Positions 32,819 through 41,960 of a stretch of DNA of 44,056 nt are shown here, piece by piece. Within the stretch, counting starts at the first letter, position 1. Each line of letters starts with the position of its first letter. This stretch comes from Pseudomonadota bacterium (GTDB lineage: Bacteria; Pseudomonadota; Alphaproteobacteria; Acetobacterales; Acetobacteraceae). The notes beneath the pieces were generated by a model that worked only from the letters and a program-made list of their open reading frames with translations, ran no database searches and had not been told where the DNA came from. The stretch covers positions 1 through 44,056 of the forward strand of contig JAKBBM010000013.1 of assembly GCA_021808545.1 (NCBI GenBank), given 5' to 3'. The position numbers and the translations under genes were made by a program.

Positions 32819-35800
32819 TCACGCATCCTCCACCATCTCCACACCCGGCACCAGCTTCATCGCCTGGGCCAGCCGGGGCGAGACATTGAACCCGCCCGGC
32901 AGGATGATGTCGAGATTGCGCGCCGTCCCGGTGCGCGGCACCAGCACCACGCGCCCCTTGCCGCGTCCCTCGCGCGTGAGCAGCGCTCGGATATGGGGCA
33001 GCGCCTCGCTCTTATCGAGCCAGATGCGGATGCCCGCCCCCGCCTGTGCCGCCGCCTGGTCCAAGGGCACGATGTCGGACGCGGTAATGCGCAAGGATTC
33101 GCCTTCCATCTTCACATCCGCCGTTACCAGCAAGGCCGTGCCTTCCTCCAATATCTCGCGGCTGCGGTTCAGCACCTCGGAGAACAAGGTGACCTCGAAA
33201 CTGCCCTGCACATCCGACAGAGTGGCCCACATCATGCGGCTGCCGGTGCGGGTGATGCGCTCCTTGCGCGCCCCCAGCGTGCCGGCGAGCTTAATCCGGC
33301 AGGCCCCTGCCTCGGCCCGGCGCTGAATGGCGCCAGAGGGCACCACATCCAGCCGCTTCAGCGCCTGGGCGTACATATCCAGCGGATGCGCGGACACGTG
33401 AAACCCGATCGCCTCGGCCTCAAAAGCCAGGCGCTCCAGCTCTGGCCAGTCGGGTGTTGCGGCCAGGCGGATAGGCTCTGGCCCAGCCCCGCCAAACAGG
33501 CCAATCTGCCCACTCTCGCGCTCCTGCGCAACACCTTGCGCGGTGCGCATGACCGTCTCGGCGGCGCTGAAGATCCGCGCGCGGTTTGTCTCCAAACAAT
33601 CGAACGCCCCAGCCTTGGCGAGGATCTCGATCTGCGCGCGGGTCAGGCTTTTGGCATCGATCCGGGCGGCGAAATCGGCCAGATCGCGAAACGGCTTATC
33701 GCCGCGCGCGCGGACCAACTCCTCCATCGCGCCCAGCCCCACGCGCTTGATCGCGCCCAGCGCGTAGCGGATGCCGTATGTGCCATCCTCCAGCAATTCC
33801 GGCTGAAAATCGGCGCCGGATTTGTTGATGTCGGGCGGCAGCACCTTAATGCCCGAGCGCAGCGCATCGCCGCGCAGAATGGCGAGCTTGTCGGTATTGG
33901 CGATCGAGAGCGACATGCAGGCCGCCATGAAGGCAACAGGATAATTCGCGCGCAAATAGGCGGTTTGGTAGGAGACCAGCGCGTACGCCGCGGCGTGGGA
34001 TTTATTGAAGCCATAATCGGCGAATTTCGCCATGAGGTCGAAGATCTCGTTGGCCTTGGCCGCGGTGAAGCCCTGCTTTAGCGCGCCCTCGCAAAAAATC
34101 TCGCGCTGCTTGTCCATCTCGGCGCGGATTTTCTTGCCCATGGCCCGGCGCAGCAAATCGGCTCCGGCTAGGCTGTAGCCCGCCATCACCTGGGCGATCT
34201 GCATCACCTGTTCCTGATAGACGATAATGCCATACGTCTCGGCCAGAATCGTGTGAATGGCAGGGTCTGGCGCCTCCCACGGCGCGCCGCGCTTGCGGGC
34301 GCAATATTCGGGAATATTCGCCATCGGCCCTGGCCGGTTAAGCGCCTGAATGGCGACCAGATCCTCGAACCGGTCCGGGCGCATCTGCTGCAAGGCGCTC
34401 CGATAACCCGCGGTTTCAAAGGTGAACACGCCGGCCGTGTCACCGCGCCCGATCATCTCGTAGGTTTTCTTGTCATCCAGCGGAATGGCCGAGATATCGA
34501 GCTCAATCCCCTGCGCGCGCAAAAAGCCCAGCGCGCGGTCGATGATGGTGAGCGTGGTGAGACCCAGGAAGTCGAACTTCACCAGCCCCGCCTGTTCCAC
34601 ATATTTCATGGAATATTGCGTCACCAGCAGGTCCGAGCGCGGGTCTTTATAAAGCGGCACCAGCTCCACCAGCGGGCGGTCGCCAATGACCACGCCGGCG
34701 GCATGGGTGGAGGCATGGCGGTACAGCCCCTCGATCTGCTGGGCGATTTCCAGCAGCCGGGCGAGCCCCTCATCGGAATCGCGCAGATCGCGCAGCTTGA
34801 TCTCGCCGTCAATCGCCTCGCGCAGGCTCACCGGCTTGGCCGGGTTGTTGGGGATCAGCTCCGCCACCTTGTTCACCTGGCCGTAGGGCAGGCCCAGCAC
34901 GCGGCCCACATCGCGCACGGCGGCGCGCGCCTGCAGCTTGCCGAAGGTGATGATCTGCGCCACACGCTCGGCCCCATATTCGCGGGTGACATAGGCAATC
35001 ACCTCATCGCGCCGCTCCTGGCAGAAATCGATATCGAAATCCGGCATCGAGACGCGCTCGGGATTCAGGAATCGCTCAAACAGCAAGCCATAGCGCAGCG
35101 GGTTCAGATCGGTGATGCGCAACGCCCAGGCGACGAGTGAGCCCGCACCCGAGCCGCGCCCCGGCCCCACCGGAATACGCTGCCCCTTCGCCCATTGGAT
35201 AAAATCCGCCACGATCAGGAAGTAGCCGGGAAAGCCCATCTGGATGATGATCCCGAGCTCGAATTCCAGCCTCTGCCAATACTCGCCGCGCGCATCCTCG
35301 GGCACGCCCTCGGCATCCAGCCGGGCGCGCAACCCTTCCTCGGCCATGGCGCGCACGGTTTCGGTCTCGCTCGCCCCTTCGCGCACTTTCGGGCAGGTGG
35401 GCAAAAGCGGCTTTCGGCTTTGCGCCATCACCGCGCAGGAACGCGCGATGGCCAGCGTATTGTCGCACGCCTCCGGCAGATCGGCGAACAGTTCGCGCAT
35501 TACCCGGGCTGGCTTGAACCAATGCTGCGGTGTCACCCGGCGGCGGTCGGCCTCGGCCAGCACCCGCCCCTCGGCGATGCAGAGCAACGCGTCATGCGCC
35601 TCGAACATTTCCGGTGCCGCGAAGAAACATTCATTCGTCGCCACAATGGGCAAGGCCAGCCTGTCGGCCAATGCCAGCAACCCCGGCTCCACCGCCTGTT
35701 CCAGCTTGGTGCCATGGCGCTGCAATTCTACCGCCATGCGTCCGCCAAAGGCATCCGCCAGTTCGCGCAAAAGCGCCTCGGCCTCGGCCATCTGCCCTTC

Positions 35801-36229
35801 GGCCAACAACCGCCCGGCCGGGCCCAGCGCACCGCCGGTCAGCAAAAACAGCCCCGCCGCATGATCCAGCAAATCCGCCCGCGCGATTTGCGGCTTGATA
35901 CCGTCCCCGTCCAGAAAGCTCTTCGAGGTCAGGCGCTGCAAATTCGCATAGCCTTCCGCGTTCTGCGCCAGCAGCACCACATTGTCGGGCGCCACATTCA
36001 CGCCCGCGCGCGCCAGGCCGATCTGGCAGCCAATAACGGGCTGCACCCCGGCATTGGTGCAATATTGCGAGAATTCCAGCGCCCCGAACATGTTGGAGGT
36101 GTCGGTGATCGCCACCGCCGGCATGGAATCGTCCTTTGCCAGGGCCGCGATCCGCTCAGGCCGGATCGCGCCCTCGGACAGCGAATAGGCGGAATGCACC
36201 CGCAAATGCACAAAATCGGCGTGGGGCAT
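32819..36229 (-). CDS. dnaE: DNA polymerase III subunit alpha
   Basis: A 1136-residue replicative DNA polymerase (DnaE1 type). The N-terminal PHP domain opens with FVHLRVHSAYSLSEGAI; the polymerase domain has GRGSGAGSLVAWAL and the catalytic PDFDIDFCQERRDEVI near 395-410, then GIIVYQEQVMQIAQ and YGFNKSHAAAYALVSYQTA. Helix-hairpin-helix and OB-fold regions follow (MWATLSDVQGSFEVTLFSE). Length fits the DnaE1 family (about 1150) and exceeds error-prone DnaE2 proteins, which also sit with imuA/imuB; none are here. ATG at 36229 begins just after a repeat cluster separating it from truA. The upstream ribosome site GAGG lies six bases before the start. Confidence 0.95.
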   Translation of the reverse strand: MPHADFVHLRVHSAYSLSEGAIRPERIAALAKDDSMPAVAITDTSNMFGALEFSQYCTNAGVQPVIGCQIGLARAGVNVAPDNVVLLAQNAEGYANLQRLTSKSFLDGDGIKPQIARADLLDHAAGLFLLTGGALGPAGRLLAEGQMAEAEALLRELADAFGGRMAVELQRHGTKLEQAVEPGLLALADRLALPIVATNECFFAAPEMFEAHDALLCIAEGRVLAEADRRRVTPQHWFKPARVMRELFADLPEACDNTLAIARSCAVMAQSRKPLLPTCPKVREGASETETVRAMAEEGLRARLDAEGVPEDARGEYWQRLEFELGIIIQMGFPGYFLIVADFIQWAKGQRIPVGPGRGSGAGSLVAWALRITDLNPLRYGLLFERFLNPERVSMPDFDIDFCQERRDEVIAYVTREYGAERVAQIITFGKLQARAAVRDVGRVLGLPYGQVNKVAELIPNNPAKPVSLREAIDGEIKLRDLRDSDEGLARLLEIAQQIEGLYRHASTHAAGVVIGDRPLVELVPLYKDPRSDLLVTQYSMKYVEQAGLVKFDFLGLTTLTIIDRALGFLRAQGIELDISAIPLDDKKTYEMIGRGDTAGVFTFETAGYRSALQQMRPDRFEDLVAIQALNRPGPMANIPEYCARKRGAPWEAPDPAIHTILAETYGIIVYQEQVMQIAQVMAGYSLAGADLLRRAMGKKIRAEMDKQREIFCEGALKQGFTAAKANEIFDLMAKFADYGFNKSHAAAYALVSYQTAYLRANYPVAFMAACMSLSIANTDKLAILRGDALRSGIKVLPPDINKSGADFQPELLEDGTYGIRYALGAIKRVGLGAMEELVRARGDKPFRDLADFAARIDAKSLTRAQIEILAKAGAFDCLETNRARIFSAAETVMRTAQGVAQERESGQIGLFGGAGPEPIRLAATPDWPELERLAFEAEAIGFHVSAHPLDMYAQALKRLDVVPSGAIQRRAEAGACRIKLAGTLGARKERITRTGSRMMWATLSDVQGSFEVTLFSEVLNRSREILEEGTALLVTADVKMEGESLRITASDIVPLDQAAAQAGAGIRIWLDKSEALPHIRALLTREGRGKGRVVLVPRTGTARNLDIILPGGFNVSPRLAQAMKLVPGVEMVEDA

Positions 36230-36252
36230 GGCGACTCCTCAAGGCCCCTCAG

Positions 36253-36394
36253 CATAGAGCCGGATGACATGAGATGGAACCGTTTCAGCGCTTCCACCTC
36301 ATGTCTGAATCCGCCTCTATGTTATATCTTAGAGGGCGATTCAGACATCAGATTGGCCCGCAAAGCGGGCCAGTCTGATGTCATCGCACTCTAA
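36253..36394. repeat. Cluster of four alternating palindromic repeat units
   Basis: One unit, roughly TAGAG-GCGAT-(TCA)-GACAT-SAGA followed by a variable end, occurs four times in alternating orientation: near 36254-36279 (+), 36292-36319 (-), 36330-36361 (+) and 36364-36392 (-). Neighbouring copies form long hairpins, for example ACATCAGATTGGCCCGC with its complement across AAA (one mismatch). The variable ends pair within each two-copy set (GAGRTGGAA in the first, TTGGCCCGC in the second). It resembles REP/BIME clusters. It lies between truA and dnaE and extends into the truA coding region. Confidence 0.75.
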
Positions 36395-37147
36395 GGGCAG
36401 CGGCGGGTCATATTCAACCTGGGTAAAATAAAGTCCCTCGGCCGGGGCGGTCATGCCCGCCCGGGCGCGGCTCTTCGCGGCCAGCACCTCGGCCAGACGC
36501 GCGCGCGGCCAGCGTCCCTCGCCCACTTTCATCAGGCTGCCCACCATGTTGCGCACCTGATGGTGCAAAAAACTGCGCGCCCGCGCCTCGATGATGATTT
36601 TCTCCCCCAGCCGGCGGACATTCAGCGCATCCAGCGTGCGCATCGGGCTTTTGGCCTGGCAGGCCGAGGCCCGGAACGAGGAAAAATCATGATGGCCCAG
36701 CAGGCTTTGCGCCGCGTCATGCATGGCGTCGGCATCCAAGGGCTGGCGCACATGCCAGACACGCCTGGCTTCCAAGGCGGGCGGTGTCGCCCGGTTGGAG
36801 ATGATATAACGGTAAGCCCGCCCGGTGGCGGCAAAGCGCGCATGCCAGCCTTGGGGGGCGATACAGCAGCGCAGCACCACGATGGGATGCGGCTTTAAGT
36901 GAAAATTCATCGCCTCGCGGATGCGAAACGGCGTCAAATCCGGCAAATCCACCTGCACGATCTGGCCTGTGGCATGCACGCCCGCATCGGTCCGCCCGGC
37001 GGAGACGGCTTCTCGCACCTCGCCCCCGCCGCGCAGGCGGGTCGCGGCTTCCTCCACCACCTGCTGGATGGCAAGCCCATGCTTCTGACGTTGCCAGCCC
37101 ATGAAGGGCGTGCCGTCATACTCGATTTCGAGTGCCCAGAGGGTCAA
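36341..37147 (-). CDS. truA: tRNA pseudouridine(38-40) synthase
   Basis: A 268-residue TruA that makes pseudouridine at positions 38-40 of the tRNA anticodon arm. The catalytic Asp54 lies in [40 protein letters not shown] and [14 protein letters not shown] are further signatures. The expected C-terminus is around [14 protein letters not shown]; the last 17 residues ([17 protein letters not shown]) are encoded by the palindromic repeat cluster and look like a recent addition that replaced the old stop. ATG at 37147 overlaps the fmt stop by 4 bases, giving the usual def-fmt-truA order. Confidence 0.93.
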   Translation of the reverse strand: MTLWALEIEYDGTPFMGWQRQKHGLAIQQVVEEAATRLRGGGEVREAVSAGRTDAGVHATGQIVQVDLPDLTPFRIREAMNFHLKPHPIVVLRCCIAPQGWHARFAATGRAYRYIISNRATPPALEARRVWHVRQPLDADAMHDAAQSLLGHHDFSSFRASACQAKSPMRTLDALNVRRLGEKIIIEARARSFLHHQVRNMVGSLMKVGEGRWPRARLAEVLAAKSRARAGMTAPAEGLYFTQVEYDPPLPLECDDIRLARFAGQSDV

Positions 37148-38049
37148 TAAAACCGGGCTCCGGGCGGGGGGGTGAAGCCGCGCAGAAAATCCTCGGCACT
37201 CATCGCGGCACGGCCCGCGCGCTGCAGGCGGGTGGGGCGCAGCGCGCCCTCGCCGCAGGCGATGGTCAGGCGCTCATCCAAAATTGTACCCGGAATCCCC
37301 TCGCCCGGCACGATTTCAGCGGCCAGGAATTTAAGCGGCACATCCCCCAGCAGCGCCAGCGCGCCCGGCCAGGGATGGTAGGCGCGGATCAGCCGCTCCA
37401 GCGCCACGGCAGGGCGGGTGAAATCCAGCCTGGCATCCTCGCGCGTCAGCTTGGGCGCATAGGTCGCCAACGCCTCATTCTGCGCCACGGGGGCTGGGGC
37501 TTCGGCCAAGGCGCGCAAAATCAGAGCGGCCCCCATCTCCGCCAGCCGGTCATGCAAATCGGCCGATGTATCGCGCGCGCCAATCGGCAAGGCCGCGCGC
37601 AGCAGCATGGGCCCGGTATCCAGCCCCGCTTCCATCTGCATGATGGTGATCCCGGTTTCGGTATCGCCGGCGGCAATGGCGGCCTGAATGGGGGCGGCCC
37701 CGCGCCAGCGCGGCAGCAGCGAGGCATGGATGTTCAGGCAGCCGTGCCTGGGCGCATCCAGAAAATCTTGCGGCAAAATCAGCCCGTAAGCGGCCACCAC
37801 GGCCGCCTCCAGCCCCAGCCCCTTAAAATAGGCCAGCTCTTCCCCATTGCCGCGCAGGCGGCGCGGCGTGCGCACGGGCAGGCCAAGCGCCTCGGCCGCC
37901 GCATGCACCGGGCATTTCTGCTCTTTCTGGCCGCGCCCGGCGGGCTTGGGCGGCTGCGTGTACACCGCCGCCACCTCATGCCCGGCAGCCATCAGGCCTT
38001 TAAGGGCGGGCACCGCGAAATCCGGCGAGCCCATGAAGGCGAGCCTCAT
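37144..38049 (-). CDS. fmt: Methionyl-tRNA formyltransferase
   Basis: A 301-residue enzyme that formylates initiator Met-tRNA using 10-formyltetrahydrofolate. It opens [19 protein letters not shown], and the catalytic set Asn106, His108 ([18 protein letters not shown]) and Asp144 (AGLDTGPM) is present; the C-terminal OB-like domain follows from about 205. ATG at 38049 is chosen because the family motif starts there, with AAGGA nine bases upstream; a start at 38112 would add 21 unrelated residues. It overlaps truA by 4 bases and follows def after 67 bases containing an inverted repeat. Confidence 0.94.
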   Translation of the reverse strand: MRLAFMGSPDFAVPALKGLMAAGHEVAAVYTQPPKPAGRGQKEQKCPVHAAAEALGLPVRTPRRLRGNGEELAYFKGLGLEAAVVAAYGLILPQDFLDAPRHGCLNIHASLLPRWRGAAPIQAAIAAGDTETGITIMQMEAGLDTGPMLLRAALPIGARDTSADLHDRLAEMGAALILRALAEAPAPVAQNEALATYAPKLTREDARLDFTRPAVALERLIRAYHPWPGALALLGDVPLKFLAAEIVPGEGIPGTILDERLTIACGEGALRPTRLQRAGRAAMSAEDFLRGFTPPPGARFY

Positions 38050-38062
38050 GCGCCCGATCCTT

Positions 38063-38091
38063 CCAGATCGGACGCATGATTCATGATCTGG
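38063..38091. repeat. Short inverted repeat in the def-fmt gap
   Basis: CCAGATC (38063-38069) and GATCTGG (38085-38091) face each other across 15 bases that contain a smaller dyad, ATGATTCATGAT. It lies 14 bases upstream of the fmt start. It may be a degenerate mobile repeat or an mRNA hairpin near the ribosome site. Confidence 0.35.
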
Positions 38092-38116
38092 CGCGCGGGT
38101 ATCTTCGCCCAAGGGC

Positions 38117-38659
38117 TCATTGGCGCGCCTGCTTCTCTTTCTGCGCCTTGGCCAGCTTGCGGAGCAAAATATTGCGCTTGAGCGGGGTGAGATAATCCAC
38201 GAACAGCTTGCCGTTCAGATGGTCGATCTCATGCTGCAAACAGGCTGAGAGCAGCCCATCCGCCTCCACCGTCTGGGTCGCCCCCTGCTCATCCTGATAT
38301 TTCACCTTCACCCAGGCCGGGCGAATCACCTCGGCATATTGGTCGGGGATGGACAGGCAGCCTTCCTCATGCGGCGCCGTCTCATCCGAGGCGGCGACGA
38401 TTTCCGGATTGATCAGGGCCAGCGGGTGTGGGGTTTTGTCGGGGGCGACATCAACCACGATCACGCGCAAAAGCTCGCCCACCTGGGGGGCGGCCAAGCC
38501 AATGCCCGGCGCCTTGTACATGGTGGCGAACATGGAAGGGATAAGGGCGCGCACCGCCTCGGCATCGGCCTGGGTCACCGGGCGGGCGAGCCGGCGCAAT
38601 TTCGGGTCCGGGCAGATAAGAATGGGCAGAAGCGGCGCTTCGATCTGTGAGTCTGACAT
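38117..38659 (-). CDS. def: Peptide deformylase
   Basis: A 180-residue metalloenzyme removing the formyl group from new proteins. All three signature motifs are intact: GIGLAAPQ (52-59), EEGCLSIP with metal ligand Cys101, and QHEIDHLNG with His143, catalytic Glu144 and His147. ATG at 38659 gives the normal length; the open frame upstream to 38791 shows no family similarity. No clear ribosome site is seen. It is divergent from hsp20 (135 bases between starts) and heads def-fmt-truA. Confidence 0.95.
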   Translation of the reverse strand: MSDSQIEAPLLPILICPDPKLRRLARPVTQADAEAVRALIPSMFATMYKAPGIGLAAPQVGELLRVIVVDVAPDKTPHPLALINPEIVAASDETAPHEEGCLSIPDQYAEVIRPAWVKVKYQDEQGATQTVEADGLLSACLQHEIDHLNGKLFVDYLTPLKRNILLRKLAKAQKEKQARQ

Positions 38660-38794
38660 GGAAACAGGATGTAATGCGCACGGGCCCCGCCTGCAACGCG
38701 CCCCTTGCATCCGCGCCGGTTTATGCCAACATGCAGTCACGGACGCCTTCGGGGTCCACCAACCTGCTTCGCTCGACCAAGGGGGAGCCAAACT

Positions 38795-39265
38795 ATGAAT
38801 ACGCGTGTGTTTACATCTCCACTATTTCTCGGGTTCGACCATCTCGAACAGATGATCGAGCGTGCCTCGAAAACCTCGTCGGACGGCTATCCGCCTTACA
38901 ATATCGAGCAGCTCAGCCCGGTCTCCTTACGTATCACCCTGGCTGTCGCCGGCTTCACCATGGATGACCTACAAATTACCCTGGAAGATAATCAGTTAGT
39001 AATTCGCGGGCGCCAGACTGATGACGGACATGGCCGCGTGTTCCTGCACAGGGGCATTGCGGCGCGGCAATTCCAGCGTGCCTTCGTCATCGCGGAGGGA
39101 ATCGAGGTGAAAGGAGCATGGCTCGATAATGGCCTTCTGCATGTGGATCTCATCCGCCCAGTGCCACAACCAGTGGTGAAAAACATTCCCATCGCCCGCG
39201 GCCAGGACAAAAGCTCGCCCCCCGCCCGCACGGTGGAGGGAGCCTTGCAGGAACCGGAAGGCTGA
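38795..39265 (+). CDS. Small heat shock protein, Hsp20/IbpA type
   Basis: A 156-residue alpha-crystallin-domain chaperone (domain about 33-135) that holds unfolding proteins. PPYNIEQLSPVSLRITLAVA, LQITLEDNQLVIRG, HRGIAARQFQRAFVIAEGIE and NGLLHVDLIRP are typical of the class A Hsp20 of alphaproteobacteria. ATG at 38795 has GGGGGAG eight bases upstream; upstream in-frame codons lack similarity. The gene is followed by a DUF1150 gene 122 bases on, a conserved pairing. A heat-shock sigma-32 promoter is expected, but I could not find a convincing match in 38660-38794. Confidence 0.92.
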   Translation: MNTRVFTSPLFLGFDHLEQMIERASKTSSDGYPPYNIEQLSPVSLRITLAVAGFTMDDLQITLEDNQLVIRGRQTDDGHGRVFLHRGIAARQFQRAFVIAEGIEVKGAWLDNGLLHVDLIRPVPQPVVKNIPIARGQDKSSPPARTVEGALQEPEG

Positions 39266-39387
39266 CCCGACAGCCAGCCCCCGGCAAAACCGCAAACAAG
39301 ACACAAAATTAACAAAATCAAACGTGAACAATACTCAAACGTCATCCCAGGGCCATGAATACCCCGGCGGCGTGAAAGGATAGCCCG

Positions 39388-39642
39388 ATGAATATCAAGA
39401 CTCATGACGGCACCGCCAATTTCGTTCCCGGCACGGTGCTGGACATTCACCATATTTCCGCCGATCAGCTGGCCCAGCTGGGGATGGAGGAAATCGCCTT
39501 TGTCAAACCCGTGATGACCGACGCCGGAGAGGCTTTCGCCATCCATGCCGCCGACGGCACGCCGATCGCAATCGCCGCCAGCGCCAATTTGGCCGCCGCC
39601 GCCATCATCCAGAACGACATGGTGCCCACCCTGGTGCATTGA
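39388..39642 (+). CDS. DUF1150 family protein
   Basis: An 84-residue acidic protein with VLDIHHISADQLAQLGMEEI, FVKPVM and AFAIHAADGTPIAIA, matching the small DUF1150 family found beside hsp20 in many alphaproteobacteria. No enzymatic motif; function unknown, probably part of the heat-shock response (inference). GAAAGGA seven bases before ATG at 39388 is a good ribosome site. A GC hairpin follows at 39649-39673. The gap upstream holds two copies of TCAAACGT 22 bases apart, at 39323 and 39345 approximately. Confidence 0.82.
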   Translation: MNIKTHDGTANFVPGTVLDIHHISADQLAQLGMEEIAFVKPVMTDAGEAFAIHAADGTPIAIAASANLAAAAIIQNDMVPTLVH

Positions 39643-39648
39643 CCAACC

Positions 39649-39673
39649 CCGCCGCGCGGCCACCGCGCGGCGG
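39649..39673 (+). terminator. GC-rich hairpin after hsp20-DUF1150
   Basis: A perfect 11-base stem, CCGCCGCGCGG (39649-39659) with its complement (39663-39673), loop CCA, six bases after the DUF1150 stop. No U-run follows, so it may stop transcription only weakly or protect the mRNA end. The hisG start is 66 bases downstream. Confidence 0.5.
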
Positions 39674-39738
39674 CATGACGCAAAACTGAAAATCCGCCCG
39701 ATCTAGCCACCCAAGATAGCCGGTGGTATTGCCCCGCC

Positions 39739-40386
39739 ATGTCGATCGTGCTCGCTTTGCCCAAAGGGCGTATTTTGAATGAGGCCGGCCCGCTGCTCGC
39801 CCGCGCCGGGATCTTCCCCGAGGCCGATTACGCGGACGAATCCTCACGCCGCCTGCGCTTTCCCACCAACCATCCAGGGCTGGACGCCATCCGCGTGCGC
39901 TCCTTCGATGTCGCCACGTTCGTCGCTTTCGGCGCCGCCGATCTGGGCATTTGCGGCGGCGATGTGCTGATGGAATTCGATTACCCGGAAGTCTATGCGC
40001 CGCTGGATCTTGGCATCGGCAAATGCCGCATCTCGGTCGCCGAACCCAAGGACGAGGCCGGGCAGACCGACCTTGCCCGCCAATCCCATATTCGGGTGGC
40101 CAGCAAATACCCCAATCTCGCCAAAAAACATTTCGCGGCCAAGGGCGTTCAGGCCGAGATCGTGGCGTTGAACGGCTCCATGGAGCTCGCTCCGGGGCTT
40201 GGCCTCTCGCGCCTGATCGTGGATCTGGTGCAGACCGGCAGCACGCTCAAGGCCAACGGGCTGGTGGAGACAGATGTGATCGCGCATGTCTCCTCGCGCC
40301 TCATCGTCAACCGTATCGCGCTGAAAACCCGCCCCGATGAAATCGGCGCCTGGATCAACGCGTTTGCTCAGGCGCTGGCGGCATGA
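39739..40386 (+). CDS. hisG: ATP phosphoribosyltransferase, short form
   Basis: A 215-residue HisG of the short (HisG-S) class, first enzyme of histidine synthesis, joining ATP and PRPP. LALPKGRILNEAGPLL, FGAADLGICGGDVL and the PRPP loop LNGSMELAPGLGLSRLIVDLV with TGSTLKANGL are visible. It lacks the C-terminal regulatory domain of long HisG, so by family precedent it should need HisZ, which is not in this window. The stop overlaps the hisD start (ATGA). Confidence 0.94.
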   Translation: MSIVLALPKGRILNEAGPLLARAGIFPEADYADESSRRLRFPTNHPGLDAIRVRSFDVATFVAFGAADLGICGGDVLMEFDYPEVYAPLDLGIGKCRISVAEPKDEAGQTDLARQSHIRVASKYPNLAKKHFAAKGVQAEIVALNGSMELAPGLGLSRLIVDLVQTGSTLKANGLVETDVIAHVSSRLIVNRIALKTRPDEIGAWINAFAQALAA

Positions 40387-41672
40387 GGCTGCTGAACACC
40401 ACCAGCCCGGATTTTGAGGCCGGGTTCGCCGCCCTGCTCATCCGCGCGCAGACCGCGCCGGCCTTAAGCGCGGCGGTGGCCGACATTATCGCCCGTGTGC
40501 GGGCTGAGGGCGATGCCGCCCTGCTCGATTACACACGGCAATTCGACCGGCTGGAGATGGAGGCTTCGGGCCTGCGCGTGCCCCAAAGCGCCATTGCCGC
40601 CGCATTGGCGCGCCAGCCGACTGAACTGCGCGATGCCCTGGAGCTGGCGGCGGCACGGATCAAGACCTTCCACGAAGCGCAATTGCCGCGCGATTTCGAG
40701 AGCGTGGACGCCACCGGCGCCACCACCGGCCTGCGCTGGGGCGCGCTGGACGCGGTGGGGCTGTACGTGCCCGGCGGCAAGGCGGCTTACCCCTCCTCGG
40801 TGCTGATGAACGCCATCCCCGCCCGCGTGGCGGGCGTTGAGCGCATCGCCATGACCGTGCCGGCCCCGGGCGGCGTGCTCAACCCGCTGGTCCTGGCCGC
40901 GGCCGGTATTGCCGGGGTGGATGAGATTTACCAGATCGGCGGCGCGCAGGCCGTGGCCGCGCTGGCTTATGGCACGGCCAGCATCCGCCCGGTGGACCGG
41001 ATTGTGGGCCCCGGCAATGCCTATGTGGCCGAGGCCAAGCGCCAGGTTTTCGGGCAGGTTGGCATCGATTCCATCGCCGGGCCGTCGGAAGTGCTGATTC
41101 TGGCCGACGAGGCGAACGACCCGCGCCATGTCGCCCTCGACCTGCTGGCCCAGGCCGAGCATGACGAGGATGCGCAATCCATCCTGATCACGACCAACGC
41201 CGCCTTCGCCGCCGCCGTGCAGAACGCGGTGATGTCCGCCTTAAGCAACCTCACCCGCGCGCCGATCGCGGCCGAGAGCTGGCGCCGCCATGGCGGGATC
41301 ATCCTGGTGCGCGGCTGGGACGAGGCCGTGACCCTCGCCAACCGCATCGCCCCTGAGCATCTGCAACTGATGCTGGACGATCCGGCCCCGATTTTCCGCC
41401 AGATCCGCCATGCCGGGGCGGTTTTCCTCGGCCGCCACACGCCCGAGGCGATGGGCGATTACGTAGCCGGGCCCAACCATGTGCTGCCCACATCCGGCAC
41501 GGCGCGCTTTGCCTCGGGTCTTTCGGTCTATGATTTCATGAAGCGCACCACCTATGTGGGGCTGACGCCGGAAGCCCTGAGCGCCCTTGGCCCCGCCGCC
41601 ATTACGCTCGCCACGGCCGAAGGGCTGACCGCACATGCTGGCTCGGTTGCGATTCGCATACCAAAAGCTTGA
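40383..41672 (+). CDS. hisD: Histidinol dehydrogenase
   Basis: A 429-residue zinc-dependent dehydrogenase carrying out the last two steps of histidine synthesis. Typical blocks are [82 protein letters not shown], and the catalytic Glu-His in IAPEHLQLM; the C-terminal [14 protein letters not shown] is complete. Coupled to hisG by a 4-base overlap. infA follows after 67 bases on the same strand. Confidence 0.96.
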   Translation: MRLLNTTSPDFEAGFAALLIRAQTAPALSAAVADIIARVRAEGDAALLDYTRQFDRLEMEASGLRVPQSAIAAALARQPTELRDALELAAARIKTFHEAQLPRDFESVDATGATTGLRWGALDAVGLYVPGGKAAYPSSVLMNAIPARVAGVERIAMTVPAPGGVLNPLVLAAAGIAGVDEIYQIGGAQAVAALAYGTASIRPVDRIVGPGNAYVAEAKRQVFGQVGIDSIAGPSEVLILADEANDPRHVALDLLAQAEHDEDAQSILITTNAAFAAAVQNAVMSALSNLTRAPIAAESWRRHGGIILVRGWDEAVTLANRIAPEHLQLMLDDPAPIFRQIRHAGAVFLGRHTPEAMGDYVAGPNHVLPTSGTARFASGLSVYDFMKRTTYVGLTPEALSALGPAAITLATAEGLTAHAGSVAIRIPKA

Positions 41673-41739
41673 CCTGAAGCTAAACCCGGCTCATTTGAGC
41701 GGCATTCTTTCCAATTCCATTTTTGTTCCAGAGGTGTGT

Positions 41740-41958
41740 TTGTCCAAAGAAGATATGATCGAGTTCACCGGGATGGTGACGGAACTTCTGCCCAATGCAA
41801 TGTTCCGCGTGAAGCTCGATAACGACCATGTCATCCTCGCCCATACCAGCGGCAAGATGCGCAAGAACCGTATCCGCGTGCTGGCGGGTGACCGCGTCAA
41901 TGTGGAAATGACCCCCTACGACCTGACCAAGGGCCGGATCACATTCCGCTTCAAATAA
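41740..41958 (+). CDS. infA: Translation initiation factor IF-1, TTG start
   Basis: A 72-residue IF-1, the S1/OB-fold factor that binds the ribosomal A site during initiation; the length equals E. coli IF-1. [60 protein letters not shown] and [11 protein letters not shown] are canonical. The start is TTG at 41740: GAGG (41731-41734) lies five bases before it, and the conserved SKED segment begins directly after. The nearest ATG (41755) would cut five conserved residues. The first gene of infA-maf-RNase E/G-yacG. Confidence 0.95.
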   Translation: MSKEDMIEFTGMVTELLPNAMFRVKLDNDHVILAHTSGKMRKNRIRVLAGDRVNVEMTPYDLTKGRITFRFK

Positions 41959-41960
41959 GC

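Noticed and set aside
35195-36394. A 399-codon open frame antisense to dnaE
   Set aside because: It lies over the PHP and polymerase domains of dnaE, has no family motif, and its end is just the palindromic repeat read on the other strand.
38660-38794. A sigma-32 heat-shock promoter (CTTGCA near 38704) or CIRCE element for hsp20
   Set aside because: The -10 region and spacing do not match the consensus, and no TTAGCACTC inverted repeat is present.
39327-39341. GAAC-N7-AAAC as a second LexA box
   Set aside because: One of the four invariant half-site bases differs, and no promoter is positioned with it. Only 26893-26907 is an exact match.
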